Assembly: GCA_900771195.1 (NCBI GenBank)
Contig: CAAGMZ010000019.1
Location: 1-64,000, forward strand
Source of the DNA: Lachnospiraceae bacterium
Lineage (GTDB): Bacteria > Bacillota > Clostridia > Lachnospirales > Lachnospiraceae
Length of the DNA: 64,000 nucleotides
Direction of reading: 5' to 3'
Under the pieces are notes generated by a model. It searched no databases and was not told the origin of the DNA. It was given only the letters and a program-made list of their open reading frames with translations. Positions 54,936 through 63,330 of the stretch are shown here, piece after piece. Each line of letters starts with the position of its first letter. The first letter of the stretch is position 1. The translations under genes and the position numbers were made by a program.

Positions 54936-55805
54936 CTATCTGCCTGTTCCATAATGTATGAGTGCCAGCATGTCCGGTCCGGTATGTGCACCTATTATCG
55001 GACTTAACATGGTGACTCTCACCTTAAGCTCAGGATGGTTCTCAAGTATCATATCCTTAAGAATATAGGCATCATCCATGCAGTCTGCGCAGCACACATA
55101 TACCACATCGCTTACCGTAGGATCAAATGTATTTTCAAAACGTTCAACAAGTGACTTGATTGCAAGCTTGGAGCCGCGTTTCTTATCTATTGTCTCAAGC
55201 TTGCCTTCATCATTAATGCGAAGGATGGGCTTTATGTTGAGTGCAGTTCCGATTACGGCTGTGGCAGCTGATACACGTCCTCCTCTCTTAAGGTACATAA
55301 GGTCCTCGACCTTAAACCAGAGATTGACCATCTTAGCGTGTTCACGAAGCCAGTCGGCATTTTCCTTAAGGCTCATTCCGGCTTCCATATTGGCGAATGC
55401 AGATTCTGCCAGAAGTCCCATTCCGCCTGTGGCGCTGTAAGTATTAACAACTTCAATATTAACATTGTCATAATCTTCCCTGAGTTCTTCAACTGCCAGA
55501 AGAGCTGACTCATATGTATTGCTGAGACCGCTTGACAGCGACAGATATATTGCCTGCTGACCGTCTTTTACTATGGGCTCAAAAATATCCCTGTAATGAC
55601 TGGGCGTTATCTGACTTGTCTGCGTTCTTACCTTCTGCCTGAGCTTATCATAATAATTGTGCATCATCTCATCATCTTCAGGTCTGTTGCAATAAAAAGT
55701 ATCATCTCCCAGAACATACTCCATCGGAACATATCTTAAATCATGACTTTGAGCAAAATCCCTGTCTACATCTATAGACACATCTGAAAAAATTAAATAA
55801 CTCAT
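54936..55805 (-). CDS. DegV-family fatty-acid-binding protein
   Basis: 289 residues from ATG 55805 (GGAGGACAGGA before it; the in-frame extension to 55859 reads through the promoter). DegV fold: SDVSIDVDRDFA at the start, TSQITPSHYRDIF near 78 with the Thr-Ser pair, and SSGLSNTYESA near 105. In other Firmicutes these proteins bind long-chain fatty acids and give them to FakA kinase; no fakA is in this window. Single gene with own promoter. Confidence 0.92.
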   Translation of the reverse strand: MSYLIFSDVSIDVDRDFAQSHDLRYVPMEYVLGDDTFYCNRPEDDEMMHNYYDKLRQKVRTQTSQITPSHYRDIFEPIVKDGQQAIYLSLSSGLSNTYESALLAVEELREDYDNVNIEVVNTYSATGGMGLLAESAFANMEAGMSLKENADWLREHAKMVNLWFKVEDLMYLKRGGRVSAATAVIGTALNIKPILRINDEGKLETIDKKRGSKLAIKSLVERFENTFDPTVSDVVYVCCADCMDDAYILKDMILENHPELKVRVTMLSPIIGAHTGPDMLALIHYGTGR

Positions 55806-55839
55806 TCCTGTCCTCCAAAATTCAACACTTTTCCCGTTT

Positions 55840-55869
55840 ATTGTAGCATATCCGAACAATTATTGTAAA
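55840..55869 (-). promoter_or_regulatory. Promoter of degV-like gene
   Basis: Minus strand: TTTACA (55864-55869), 18 bases, TACAAT (55840-55845). Confidence 0.7.
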
Positions 55870-55928
55870 GTGTTAAAATATGCCCGTCATAATTTATGGT
55901 AAAACTGTCCGAATCCGCTATTTTTTTA

Positions 55929-55957
55929 TTGACACATTGTAGCGGTTATGCTATCTT
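55929..55957 (+). promoter_or_regulatory. Promoter of DUF4234-like gene
   Basis: Plus strand: TTGACA (55929-55934), 17 bases, TATCTT (55952-55957). Confidence 0.75.
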
Positions 55958-55994
55958 GGATGTTGTATTGTACATAATTAGGAGGATTGAGTAT

Positions 55995-56333
55995 ATGAAA
56001 AATCGTAACATCGCAGTTGTAGTCATTCTTTCAATCGTCACCTGCGGAATTTACAATCTTGTTTGGTTATGGAACACCATTCACGCACTTGATGCAGAGG
56101 GTCAGGCAAGCAACATGAGCCCTACAGTACAGTTTGTTCTCATGTTTTTCTATGTAGGATTCATCCTTTTCGGTATCAATGCAGATGCTAACCTTAACGC
56201 AATAAAGGCTAAGAGAGGACTTCCCACAAGTGACAACAAGGTTCTTTACCTTATACTCGGACTTGTTGTTCCTATAGTACTTGTATGCCTTGTACAGAAC
56301 GAAATCAACAAGCTTACACCTGCTCAGGCATAA
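55995..56333 (+). CDS. DUF4234-like small membrane protein
   Basis: 112 residues from ATG 55995 (TTAGGAGG upstream; the longer frame from 55896 runs across the promoter). Helix one (about 5-25) has ILSIVTCGIYNLVWLW, the DUF4234 hallmark; two further helices lie near 45-65 and 85-104. Function unknown. Codons are more biased than in neighbours (many CTT, ACC and GTA/GTT typical of well-read genes here), and it has a strong promoter, site and terminator, so it may be highly expressed (inference). Confidence 0.85.
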   Translation: MKNRNIAVVVILSIVTCGIYNLVWLWNTIHALDAEGQASNMSPTVQFVLMFFYVGFILFGINADANLNAIKAKRGLPTSDNKVLYLILGLVVPIVLVCLVQNEINKLTPAQA

Positions 56334-56350
56334 GATTTCAGTAGTTCATT

Positions 56351-56379
56351 TGAGCTTCCGGTCTTCCGGAAGCTCTTTT
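56351..56379 (+). terminator. Terminator of DUF4234-like gene
   Basis: GAGCTTCCGG-TC-TT-CCGGAAGCTC is a ten-pair stem with a tight loop followed by TTTTA on the plus strand. Confidence 0.85.
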
Positions 56380-56407
56380 AATGTAAATGATGTGAATTGC
56401 GGGACAA

Positions 56408-56803
56408 ATGATTATGGATAAAACTATCAAAAAAAGAGTTTTGGCTCTTATAAGAACTTATACAGTCGTTATTGCGGTACTCCTTGCATACGCAGCATTT
56501 GCACATTTTACAGGCATTGCCATACCATGCGTATTCCGCCTTATCACAAAGCTTCGCTGCCCCGGATGCGGTATAAGCCGCTTCTGTCTTGGTATGCTTT
56601 CATTTCGTTTTCGGGAAGCGATATCCTACAACTATGCTTCACCCTTCATATGTGCATATGCCGTATGGATAATTGCAGATACCTCCGTAAGATACGTAAA
56701 AACCGGCTATGTGAGTCTTAACCCCAAGCCGGCATGGATAAACTATATATTTCTTGCGGGCCTTATAATCTGGGGCGTAGTACGCAACATAACCGGATTA
56801 TAA
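56408..56803 (+). CDS. DUF2752-like membrane protein
   Basis: 131 residues, start at 56408 with the ATG two codons on as alternative; the ribosome binding site is weak (GGGAC). Three membrane helices (about 14-34, 75-95, 108-128). The DUF2752 signature LRCPGCGISRFCLGML is at about 48-63, with a Cys-x2-Cys pair. Function unknown. It follows the DUF4234 gene terminator by 28 bases; I see no clear promoter of its own. Confidence 0.85.
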   Translation: MIMDKTIKKRVLALIRTYTVVIAVLLAYAAFAHFTGIAIPCVFRLITKLRCPGCGISRFCLGMLSFRFREAISYNYASPFICAYAVWIIADTSVRYVKTGYVSLNPKPAWINYIFLAGLIIWGVVRNITGL

Positions 56804-56814
56804 GCATAAAAATA

Positions 56815-56887
56815 AGCTGCTAACGGGATTCGGACCCGTGACCTCCGCCTTACCAAGGCGACGCTCTACCAACTGAGCCATAGCAGC
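56815..56887 (-). tRNA. tRNA-Thr (anticodon GGT)
   Basis: 73 bases on minus, GCTGCTA acceptor 5' strand pairing with TAGCAGC. The anticodon stem GCC/GGC frames loop TTGGTAA, so the anticodon is GGT. D arm GCTCAGTTGGTAGAGC and T arm GGGTCCGAATCCC are standard. The CCA is not encoded. Confidence 0.97.
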
Positions 56888-56900
56888 ACATCCAAATGAT

Positions 56901-56929
56901 AATCTATCATAAATTTTCACATTTGGCAA
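56901..56929 (-). promoter_or_regulatory. Promoter of tRNA-Thr
   Basis: Minus strand: TTGCCA (56924-56929), 17 bases, TAGATT (56901-56906). An inverted repeat CCAAATG/CATTTGG covers the same region. Confidence 0.55.
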
Positions 56930-56936
56930 CAGTTTT

Positions 56937-57557
56937 TTATTTCCTTATCTGATTAATTTTACTTCGGATTCGCTGGATTGCATTATCTACAGCCTTAGCA
57001 GGTTTTCCCAGGCTGTCTGCTATCTGTACGTAGCTCAGTCCCTCCTGATACAGCTCAAGCACCTGACGTTCAAACTTGCTGAGGCTTTCGTAAAGCTTCG
57101 TCAAAAAAACACTTGTCTGCTCCCTGTCAATAACAAGAGACTCCGGATTAAGCTCCTGATCGGATGCAATAACATCCTCAAGCTTTGCGTCCTCTCCCAT
57201 CTCATCGGTCACAGGTGAATCAAGAGAAATATATGTGTTGAGCGGCGCATTTTTTTTACGGTTACATGCTGTCACCGCAGTTCTTATCTGCCTGCTTACG
57301 CACACCGAAGCAAAGGTCATGAAAACCGCCTGTCGCTCGGAATTATAATCACGTATCGCCTTATAAAGTCCGATCATTCCCTCCTGAATCAGGTCATCAT
57401 TATCCGCACCGATAAGAAAATATGTCCTGGCCTTCATTCTTACCAGATTTTTATATTTTTCCACAAGAAAATCCGCAGCAGAATTGTCACCGCCATGATA
57501 AAGGTTTACAAGCTCCTCATCTGACATTCTGCCGTAATCAGTCTTTCCAGCCATCAC
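56937..57557 (-). CDS. sigH: RNA polymerase sigma factor SigH-type
   Basis: 206 residues, sigma-70 family of the SigH/sigma-30 size. Region 2 has YKNLVRMKARTYFLIGADND then DLIQEGMIGLYKAIRDY; region 4 has LSKFERQVLELYQEGLSYVQIA. Gene order (cysS, mrnC, rlmB, sigH) is that of Bacillus and Clostridia, which supports the name. In sporulating relatives it starts the early stage; in non-spore-formers it may control competence or stationary-phase genes. The start ATG overlaps the rlmB stop by 4 bases. The usual yacP gene between rlmB and sigH is absent. Confidence 0.92.
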   Translation of the reverse strand: MMAGKTDYGRMSDEELVNLYHGGDNSAADFLVEKYKNLVRMKARTYFLIGADNDDLIQEGMIGLYKAIRDYNSERQAVFMTFASVCVSRQIRTAVTACNRKKNAPLNTYISLDSPVTDEMGEDAKLEDVIASDQELNPESLVIDREQTSVFLTKLYESLSKFERQVLELYQEGLSYVQIADSLGKPAKAVDNAIQRIRSKINQIRK

Positions 57558-58306
57558 ACGCCCCGCTTCATCATCCTCTGCCTGACTGCCTCATAAGCAA
57601 GCACTCCTGCTGCAACCGATGCATTCAGTGAATCTATATCGCCATGCATGGGAATGGATGCCGTAAAATCGCATTTTTCCCTCACAAGGCGGCTGACACC
57701 GTCACCCTCATTTCCAATTACGATTCCAAGTGATCCGGTCATATCAACATTATACATGACATCTCCGTCCATATCCGCGCACACGAACCACATTCCTTTT
57801 TCCTTGAGTTCATCTATAGTGTTCCCGATATTGGTCACTTTGGCAACCGGTGTATAATTCAGCGCTCCGGCTGACGCTTTTGCAACCGTTGCCGTAAGCC
57901 CCACAGCTCTCCTTTTGGGAATCACGACTCCATGTGCTCCCGCAAGATTTGCTGTTCTTATGATGGCACCGAGATTATGAGGGTCCTCTATTCCGTCAAG
58001 AAGAAATATAAAAGGAGCCTCCCCCTTATCCTCAGCCGCCTTAAGTATATCATCAATATCTGCATACTCATAGGCGGCAGCGCTTGCCACAACGCCCTGA
58101 TGATGCCCCGTCTGAGACATTGCATCAAGCCTTTCCTTTGGGACAAAATTTATTACAGTCCCCGCTTTTCTGGCCTCACGCACAGCAGTCATCACAGGTC
58201 CGTCCTTACACCCGTCAAGCACATAAAGCCTGTCGATTGTCTTTCCCGAGCGAAATGCCTCTATCACGGCATTCCGCCCCTCTATGGTAAATTCACTGTA
58301 TCTCAT
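57554..58306 (-). CDS. rlmB: 23S rRNA 2'-O-methyltransferase RlmB-type (SpoU family)
   Basis: 250 residues from ATG 58306 (GGAGGG at 7 bases). N-terminal L30e-like substrate-binding part (1-80, from EGRNAVIEAFRSGKTIDRLY split as GRNAVIEAF), then the SpoU knot with LDGIEDPHNLGAIIRTANLAG in two parts (LLDGIEDPHN and GAIIRTANLAG), IVIGNEGDGVS and SIPMHGDIDSLNASVAAGV near the end (SIPMHG, LNASVA). It should methylate a ribose in 23S rRNA (Gm2251 in E. coli). Overlaps mrnC by 14 bases. Confidence 0.95.
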   Translation of the reverse strand: MRYSEFTIEGRNAVIEAFRSGKTIDRLYVLDGCKDGPVMTAVREARKAGTVINFVPKERLDAMSQTGHHQGVVASAAAYEYADIDDILKAAEDKGEAPFIFLLDGIEDPHNLGAIIRTANLAGAHGVVIPKRRAVGLTATVAKASAGALNYTPVAKVTNIGNTIDELKEKGMWFVCADMDGDVMYNVDMTGSLGIVIGNEGDGVSRLVREKCDFTASIPMHGDIDSLNASVAAGVLAYEAVRQRMMKRGV

Positions 58307-58733
58307 CTTTCCCTCCGACTGCTTCAAATCCTGCTTTAACGATTTCCATTATCCTGTCAAATTTTTTCTGAACGTAAAGGTACCCTATAAGTGATTCCAG
58401 ACCGGTTGCCCGCCTGTAATCACCTGCCGTGGCATTCTTGGCCCTGTTGGCAGTGTGTGCATTTCGTCCTCTTTTGTATGCTGCAAGCTCATCATCCGAA
58501 AGCATATCCATAACAGCCTCTATTACCCCAGACTGTGTTCCTGCCTTGGACCACATGCTTCCCATGCGGTTCAGCCTGTCCACCGGTGCGTTGGCTTCAT
58601 ACACAAGTCTTGTACGTACAATAAGCTCATAGACGCAGTCTCCGATATACGCAAGAGTAAGAGGCGAGTACTGCTCTGTCTGCTTCGGCTCAAGTTCAAA
58701 AGCATTTGTCAGTGACTCATACAGATCGCTCAT
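58293..58733 (-). CDS. mrnC: Mini-ribonuclease III
   Basis: 146 residues, RNase III catalytic domain without a double-strand RNA-binding domain. LTLAYIGDCVYELIVRTRLV carries the Asp signature and NAKNATAGDYRRATGLESLIGYLY split as DYRRATGLES holds the Glu pair. Trims 23S rRNA ends in relatives. It starts 3 bases after cysS and overlaps rlmB. Confidence 0.95.
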   Translation of the reverse strand: MSDLYESLTNAFELEPKQTEQYSPLTLAYIGDCVYELIVRTRLVYEANAPVDRLNRMGSMWSKAGTQSGVIEAVMDMLSDDELAAYKRGRNAHTANRAKNATAGDYRRATGLESLIGYLYVQKKFDRIMEIVKAGFEAVGGKDEIQ

Positions 58734-58736
58734 GTT

Positions 58737-60155
58737 TTATACCACTTCCCAGACAGTTCCCTCTCTGGTATCCTTAATCCTGATTCCTTTTGCGAGAAGC
58801 TCATCCCTTATGGCATCAGCCTTTGCAAAATCCTTTTCCTTTTTGGCAGCCTTTCTCTCTTCTATCTTCTCAAGAACATATGCCTCGAGTTCTTTGTCAA
58901 TTACATTTGCAGGCTCTTCTGCACCTTTGGTCAGGTCAAGCGAAAGAACACAGTCAAAACTCTTTATCAGTTCCAGCTTCGTCTTATCGTTCATATCACT
59001 TCTGAGCACATCGTATACGACCGTGATTGCAGATGATGTATTTATGTCATTGGCCAGGGCATCCTCGAATCCGGTTCTGAATGAATCAAAAGCAGTCTTG
59101 TCCACTTCGCCCTCATCCTTAAGCTCCGATACTTTTTTGACAAGCTTATTATAGGCCGTCTTAACATTGTCCATAACCTCGTATGAAAATTCAAGGGGCT
59201 TACGGTAATGTGACTGCAGGCAGAAAAATCTGTATATAAGCGGATTGTATCCTTTTTCTTCAAGGAGAGATACTGTTATGAACTCGCCCTTTGATTTACT
59301 CATCTTGCCTGACCTGTCATTGAGGTGATGTACATGGAACCAGTAGTTGCACCACTTATGTCCGAGAAATGCTTCGCTCTGCGCAATCTCATTGGTATGG
59401 TGTGGGAATATGTTGTCAACTCCTCCGCAATGGATGTCCATATACTCGCCAAGATGCTTCATGCTTATGCATGAGCATTCAATGTGCCATCCCGGATAGC
59501 CTGTACCCCACGGGCTTTCCCACTTAAGTTCCTGATGGTCAAATTTGGACTTGGTGAACCAGAGAACAAAATCAGCCTTATTTCTCTTGTTGGGGTCTTC
59601 GTTTACATCATCACGGACTCCCACCATCAGTTCATTTTCATCCTGCTGATTGGAAAAAACATAGTAATTTTCAAGCTTCGAAGTATCAAAATACACATTG
59701 CCTCCGGCAATGTATGCATACCCTTTCTCGAGCAGGCTGCTTATAACATTAATAAACTCATCAATACAATTGGTGGCAGGCTCCACAACATCCGGCCTTT
59801 TAATATTAAGCTTTCTGCAGTCTTCAAAAAAAGCATCGGTATAGTACTTTGCTACTTCCATTACCGTCTTGTGCTCTCTCTGGGCACCCTTTAACATCTT
59901 ATCCTCACCTGTGTCAGCATCACTGGTAAGATGTCCCACATCAGTAATATTCATTACACGCTTTACATCATACCCCAGATATCTCAGAGTTTTTTCAAGA
60001 ACATCCTCCATAATGTAACTGCGGAGATTTCCTATGTGGGCATAATGATAAACGGTAGGTCCGCAGGTATACATGGCCACCTTTCCGTCAACATTGGGAA
60101 CAAAACGTTCAACTTTTCTTGTCAGTGTATTGTAAAGAAGCAGTTTATTTTCCAT
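58737..60155 (-). CDS. cysS: Cysteinyl-tRNA synthetase
   Basis: 472 residues from ATG 60155 (AGGAGAG at 9 bases; the ATG two codons earlier is too near). Class I: HIGN in YHYAHIGNLRSY as the HIGH motif, KMSKSKG for KMSKS, and zinc ligands in TCGPTVY, ECSC near 210 and HTNE near 235. Its start overlaps the cysE stop by 11 bases, linking cysteine synthesis to its use. Confidence 0.97.
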   Translation of the reverse strand: MENKLLLYNTLTRKVERFVPNVDGKVAMYTCGPTVYHYAHIGNLRSYIMEDVLEKTLRYLGYDVKRVMNITDVGHLTSDADTGEDKMLKGAQREHKTVMEVAKYYTDAFFEDCRKLNIKRPDVVEPATNCIDEFINVISSLLEKGYAYIAGGNVYFDTSKLENYYVFSNQQDENELMVGVRDDVNEDPNKRNKADFVLWFTKSKFDHQELKWESPWGTGYPGWHIECSCISMKHLGEYMDIHCGGVDNIFPHHTNEIAQSEAFLGHKWCNYWFHVHHLNDRSGKMSKSKGEFITVSLLEEKGYNPLIYRFFCLQSHYRKPLEFSYEVMDNVKTAYNKLVKKVSELKDEGEVDKTAFDSFRTGFEDALANDINTSSAITVVYDVLRSDMNDKTKLELIKSFDCVLSLDLTKGAEEPANVIDKELEAYVLEKIEERKAAKKEKDFAKADAIRDELLAKGIRIKDTREGTVWEVV

Positions 60156-60813
60156 TGTCATTCTCTCCTATTCTCTCAAGTATCACAGCTATGGCCTCTT
60201 TGAGTCGTGCATTCTCTTCCTTTATGGTTGTTATGTCATTAAGAACCGGATCAGGCAGATTAATCTGGTCGAGATCCGCATTGGGAAGCTTCACATCATT
60301 GCTCTTGACCACCCGGCCCGGAATTCCCACAACTGTGGAATGTGGCGGAACCTCCTCCAGAACAACCGACCCGGCGCCTATCTTGGAGCCCTCGCCTATT
60401 GTGAATGAGCCAAGCACCTTAGCACCTGTGCTTATCATAACATTGTCCTCTATTGTAGGGTGACGTTTTCCGTGTTCCTTGCCTGTGCCTCCGAGCGTGA
60501 CTCCCTGATATAGTGTAACATTATCACCGATTACGGTAGTCTCGCCGATTACCACTCCGGCACCATGATCAATAAAAAACCCCTTACCAATCTGCGCACC
60601 CGGATGGATTTCAATTCCTGTCTTTCTCGCCGCCCGCTGTGAAATTTTCCTTGCCTTGTAATACTTTCCTTTAAGATAAAGCTGATGAGCCTTCCGATAC
60701 TTCCATATTGCCCAAAAGCAAGGATATAAAAAAACTTCTTTATCACTCTTTATAGCAGGATCCCTGTCTCTTATAACGGCAGTCTGTTCCCTGACATAAT
60801 CCCTGAATTTCAT
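60145..60813 (-). CDS. cysE: Serine O-acetyltransferase
   Basis: Acetylates serine with acetyl-CoA, first step of cysteine synthesis. 222 residues from ATG 60813 (GGAGG at 7 bases). N-terminal helices (1-70) and a left-handed beta-helix of hexapeptides (about 75-180) with active His in DHGAGVVIGETTVIGD. The C-terminus ends in a coiled helix (NDITTIKEENARLKEAIA split as KEENARLK). Precedes cysS with an overlap. Confidence 0.95.
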   Translation of the reverse strand: MKFRDYVREQTAVIRDRDPAIKSDKEVFLYPCFWAIWKYRKAHQLYLKGKYYKARKISQRAARKTGIEIHPGAQIGKGFFIDHGAGVVIGETTVIGDNVTLYQGVTLGGTGKEHGKRHPTIEDNVMISTGAKVLGSFTIGEGSKIGAGSVVLEEVPPHSTVVGIPGRVVKSNDVKLPNADLDQINLPDPVLNDITTIKEENARLKEAIAVILERIGENDNGK

Positions 60814-60897
60814 ATTAGCCTCCAAAGACTGAGCATACCCTTCTGGTATAGGATATGCACTTTCGATTTTTTTGTCAACATGATGAAATATCCCTGA

Positions 60898-61446
60898 TCA
60901 TAATCCATTTCTTCCGCAGCCCGGACATCCGCTGCAGCTGCGGTCATTCATCACATCCGTGTACGCATAATTTTCCACTGTGGCAAGCAGCGCCACGGCC
61001 TGGGCAGCAATACCGTCACCGTTTCCTGTAAAGCCCAGTCCCTCTTCGGTCGTGGCTTTTACACTCACCTGATTCACCGATATTTCAAGTGCATCTGCAA
61101 CATTTTGTCTCATAAGTTCTATGTGAGGTGACATTTTAGGCTTCTGTGCAATTATTGTACCGTCTATATTTTCAATAATATAATTATTGTCGGAAAGAAG
61201 CCTTCCCACATTCTTCAGCAGTTCAATACTTGATATCCCCTTATACCTGTCGTCATTATCGGGAAAATGCTTCCCAATATCTCCAAGCGCTGCAGCTCCA
61301 AGAAGAGCGTCCATAATAGCATGTAAAAGAACATCCGCATCAGAGTGACCTAAAAGTCCCTTTTCATACGGTATGTCAACACCACCGATAATCAGCTTTC
61401 TTCCCTCGGTAAGCCTGTGTACGTCATATCCCGTTCCTATTCTCAT
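60898..61446 (-). CDS. ispF: 2-C-methyl-D-erythritol 2,4-cyclodiphosphate synthase
   Basis: Fifth enzyme of the MEP isoprenoid pathway. 182 residues from ATG 61446 (GGAAGGAAGG before it). GTGYDVHRL holds Asp8 and His10; HSDADVLLHA and DIGKHFPDND are present, all metal and substrate residues. Typical IspF has about 155-160 residues; here a tail of about 25 follows, ending CSGCPGCGRNGL with three Cys. It lies after two tRNAs and may be read from their promoter or one not seen; ispD is not adjacent in the window. Confidence 0.95.
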   Translation of the reverse strand: MRIGTGYDVHRLTEGRKLIIGGVDIPYEKGLLGHSDADVLLHAIMDALLGAAALGDIGKHFPDNDDRYKGISSIELLKNVGRLLSDNNYIIENIDGTIIAQKPKMSPHIELMRQNVADALEISVNQVSVKATTEEGLGFTGNGDGIAAQAVALLATVENYAYTDVMNDRSCSGCPGCGRNGL

Positions 61447-61472
61447 ATATGCCTTCCTTCCTATAAGCCACA

Positions 61473-61505
61473 AACAGCTCTTAATGCCAATCATTAAGAG
61501 CTGTT
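61473..61505 (-). terminator. Hairpin between tRNA-Met and ispF
   Basis: AACAGCTCTTAATG and CATTAAGAGCTGTT form a perfect 14-pair stem with a five-base loop. A weak T-content follows (TGTGG), so it is either a processing or weak termination site for the tRNA transcript. Confidence 0.55.
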
Positions 61506-61511
61506 ATCCAG

Positions 61512-61585
61512 TAGCGGAGAAGGGAATCGAACCCCTGACACCATGGGTATGAACCATGTGCTCTAGCCATCTGAGCTACTCCGCC
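61512..61585 (-). tRNA. tRNA-Met (anticodon CAT)
   Basis: 74 bases on minus. Acceptor GGCGGAG with CTCCGCT (first pair G-U). Anticodon stem CATGG/CCATG around TTCATAC gives anticodon CAT. D arm and T arm are standard. It is not the initiator by eye; an Ile-CAT (lysidine) tRNA cannot be fully excluded. Confidence 0.9.
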
Positions 61586-61600
61586 ATATTCCGTTAATGA

Positions 61601-61673
61601 TGGGGCCTATAGGGCTCGAACCTATGACCCTCTGCTTGTAAGGCAGATGCTCTCCCAGCTGAGCTAAGACCCC
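61601..61673 (-). tRNA. tRNA-Val (anticodon TAC)
   Basis: 73 bases on minus. Acceptor GGGGTCT with AGGCCCC, anticodon stem CTGCC with the loop TTACAAG, so anticodon TAC. It precedes tRNA-Met by 15 bases in one transcript. Confidence 0.96.
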
Positions 61674-61707
61674 GTCAATATTAATGGGTTTCGCAACCCA
61701 CTTGCCC

Positions 61708-61736
61708 ATTATATTTTATCTGTTTATGATTGTCAA
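61708..61736 (-). promoter_or_regulatory. Consensus promoter of the tRNA-Val/tRNA-Met unit
   Basis: Minus strand: TTGACA (61731-61736), 17 bases, TATAAT (61708-61713), a perfect sigma-A promoter. Just after it a hairpin ATGGGTTTCGCAACCCA is seen (61684-61700). Confidence 0.9.
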
Positions 61737-61743
61737 TACTTTT

Positions 61744-63330
61744 TTATTTTATTTTGAAAGTTTTATCTCCGCACTTCCACACCAGGGTCACAACCGCAGC
61801 TGCCATAATTCCTGTCGCAAGCCCTGACACCACGATGTACCATGCAACGGTTACATTGGTATATACAAGCAGCGCACAGAGAACATATGTTACCAGACGT
61901 ATCACGTCAGCTTTCTTCAGTCCGCTTCCCTCGCCGGCTTTAAACGGCTGTATCATGTAATATATGGTCATATTGTATATGCTGAAAAAACAACTGAGAA
62001 TCAATATTTCCGCAACCAGGAGCAATATATTTCCTACGCTGCCCGGTTTTCCTATAATAATGCCAAGTCCGCCGTAAGTTGCCGCAAGAAAAGCTGCCGG
62101 AATCAAATCCACAAGGACAAGATATTTAAGCCTTACAATGAAATTTTCCAGTCTGTCATTGGCTCGTATATACCTGCTGTCGGAAAGCAGGTGCGAATCC
62201 CACTGTTCAAACATGCGCTCACACAGAAAACTGCTCTGTGACATTATGCACATTACAAAAACAAGTATCGGTGCGGAATATACCAGCAGCCTGCAGGCCA
62301 GATTCTCATGCCCTGTCACTGCAAGGCACATCATACCCACAAATGCAACTGCAATAATAATAATCCTTACGGCAATTCTTCCGATAATATATTCTCTGTT
62401 ATCACTAAGGAATAACCTGTTAATCCTCTCATAACAGCCGGTTTTGCTCTCGGAAAGCTGCTCATAAGTATTTCTGACATCTTCCGAATCCAAAGTCTCA
62501 CACCGGTCGCCATTATCATCATCCTCATCATCACCGGCACAGACAATTACAGCTATTCTGTCATATTTGCCATAATTCCACACATAATACATAAACACCG
62601 AGACCACGGCAAGCAGTATCATAAAGAAGAGCGTATTAAAAACATTGGTGTATGCATGAGGCACCCTTCCGTTAACATAAGGCATAAAATACGCCACAAA
62701 CAGTGACAGCAGCATTATCACAATGCTGACTCCTTTTATCATATCCACAGACTTTCCGCATGCCCTGAACACAAGGATGTTCACGGCATCTCCGACAAAT
62801 CTTGAAACTGTCACTATAAGTGCAAGATAAAACGCTTTAGATGCTGCAAGCCCGAATACCGTAAACGCCGGCCAGAACGCAGTCAACTCCAGAGCTGCCC
62901 TGCGTACAATCACATACCTGTAATAATCGGCCGGTCTGCACCTGAGTTCTCTCAGCATAACATATGCTTCATCTGACGGCTGGAATATTTTGCAATTATT
63001 AACTGAACCGCATATGCAAGACATAATCAGAGTAAAATATACAAAACTGTTCTCTATTGTAAATCCCGCCCATGCTTCCGGCATAAAAGCAGAAAAAAGC
63101 TTCCATGGCAGAAACATAAAAACTGCAACGTAAGCTGATTTTTTGACAAACTCCCGGATATAGGCGGCAATAGCACTGACAATAATCATCATACGGCGTG
63201 TGCCGCTGTTTTTGTGAACGAGATCAGGTACGTTTTTCCCGAATCCGGGAGCTTTCTGCAGAACCCGGTTCATCCTGTTGGCACCTGAAATATATGATAT
63301 GTAACTTATATTCCTTATAGTCTTAAGCAT
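61744..63330 (-). CDS. Polytopic membrane protein, ABC-transporter permease-like
   Basis: 528 residues with about 12 membrane helices and a long acidic loop near 255-290 (CAGDDEDDDNGD). No catalytic motif is seen. It resembles the putative permease partners of Clostridial ABC exporters in its paired halves, and its start overlaps the ATPase gene by 8 bases, so the two should form one complex. Substrate and direction unknown. Confidence 0.7.
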   Translation of the reverse strand: MLKTIRNISYISYISGANRMNRVLQKAPGFGKNVPDLVHKNSGTRRMMIIVSAIAAYIREFVKKSAYVAVFMFLPWKLFSAFMPEAWAGFTIENSFVYFTLIMSCICGSVNNCKIFQPSDEAYVMLRELRCRPADYYRYVIVRRAALELTAFWPAFTVFGLAASKAFYLALIVTVSRFVGDAVNILVFRACGKSVDMIKGVSIVIMLLSLFVAYFMPYVNGRVPHAYTNVFNTLFFMILLAVVSVFMYYVWNYGKYDRIAVIVCAGDDEDDDNGDRCETLDSEDVRNTYEQLSESKTGCYERINRLFLSDNREYIIGRIAVRIIIIAVAFVGMMCLAVTGHENLACRLLVYSAPILVFVMCIMSQSSFLCERMFEQWDSHLLSDSRYIRANDRLENFIVRLKYLVLVDLIPAAFLAATYGGLGIIIGKPGSVGNILLLVAEILILSCFFSIYNMTIYYMIQPFKAGEGSGLKKADVIRLVTYVLCALLVYTNVTVAWYIVVSGLATGIMAAAVVTLVWKCGDKTFKIK

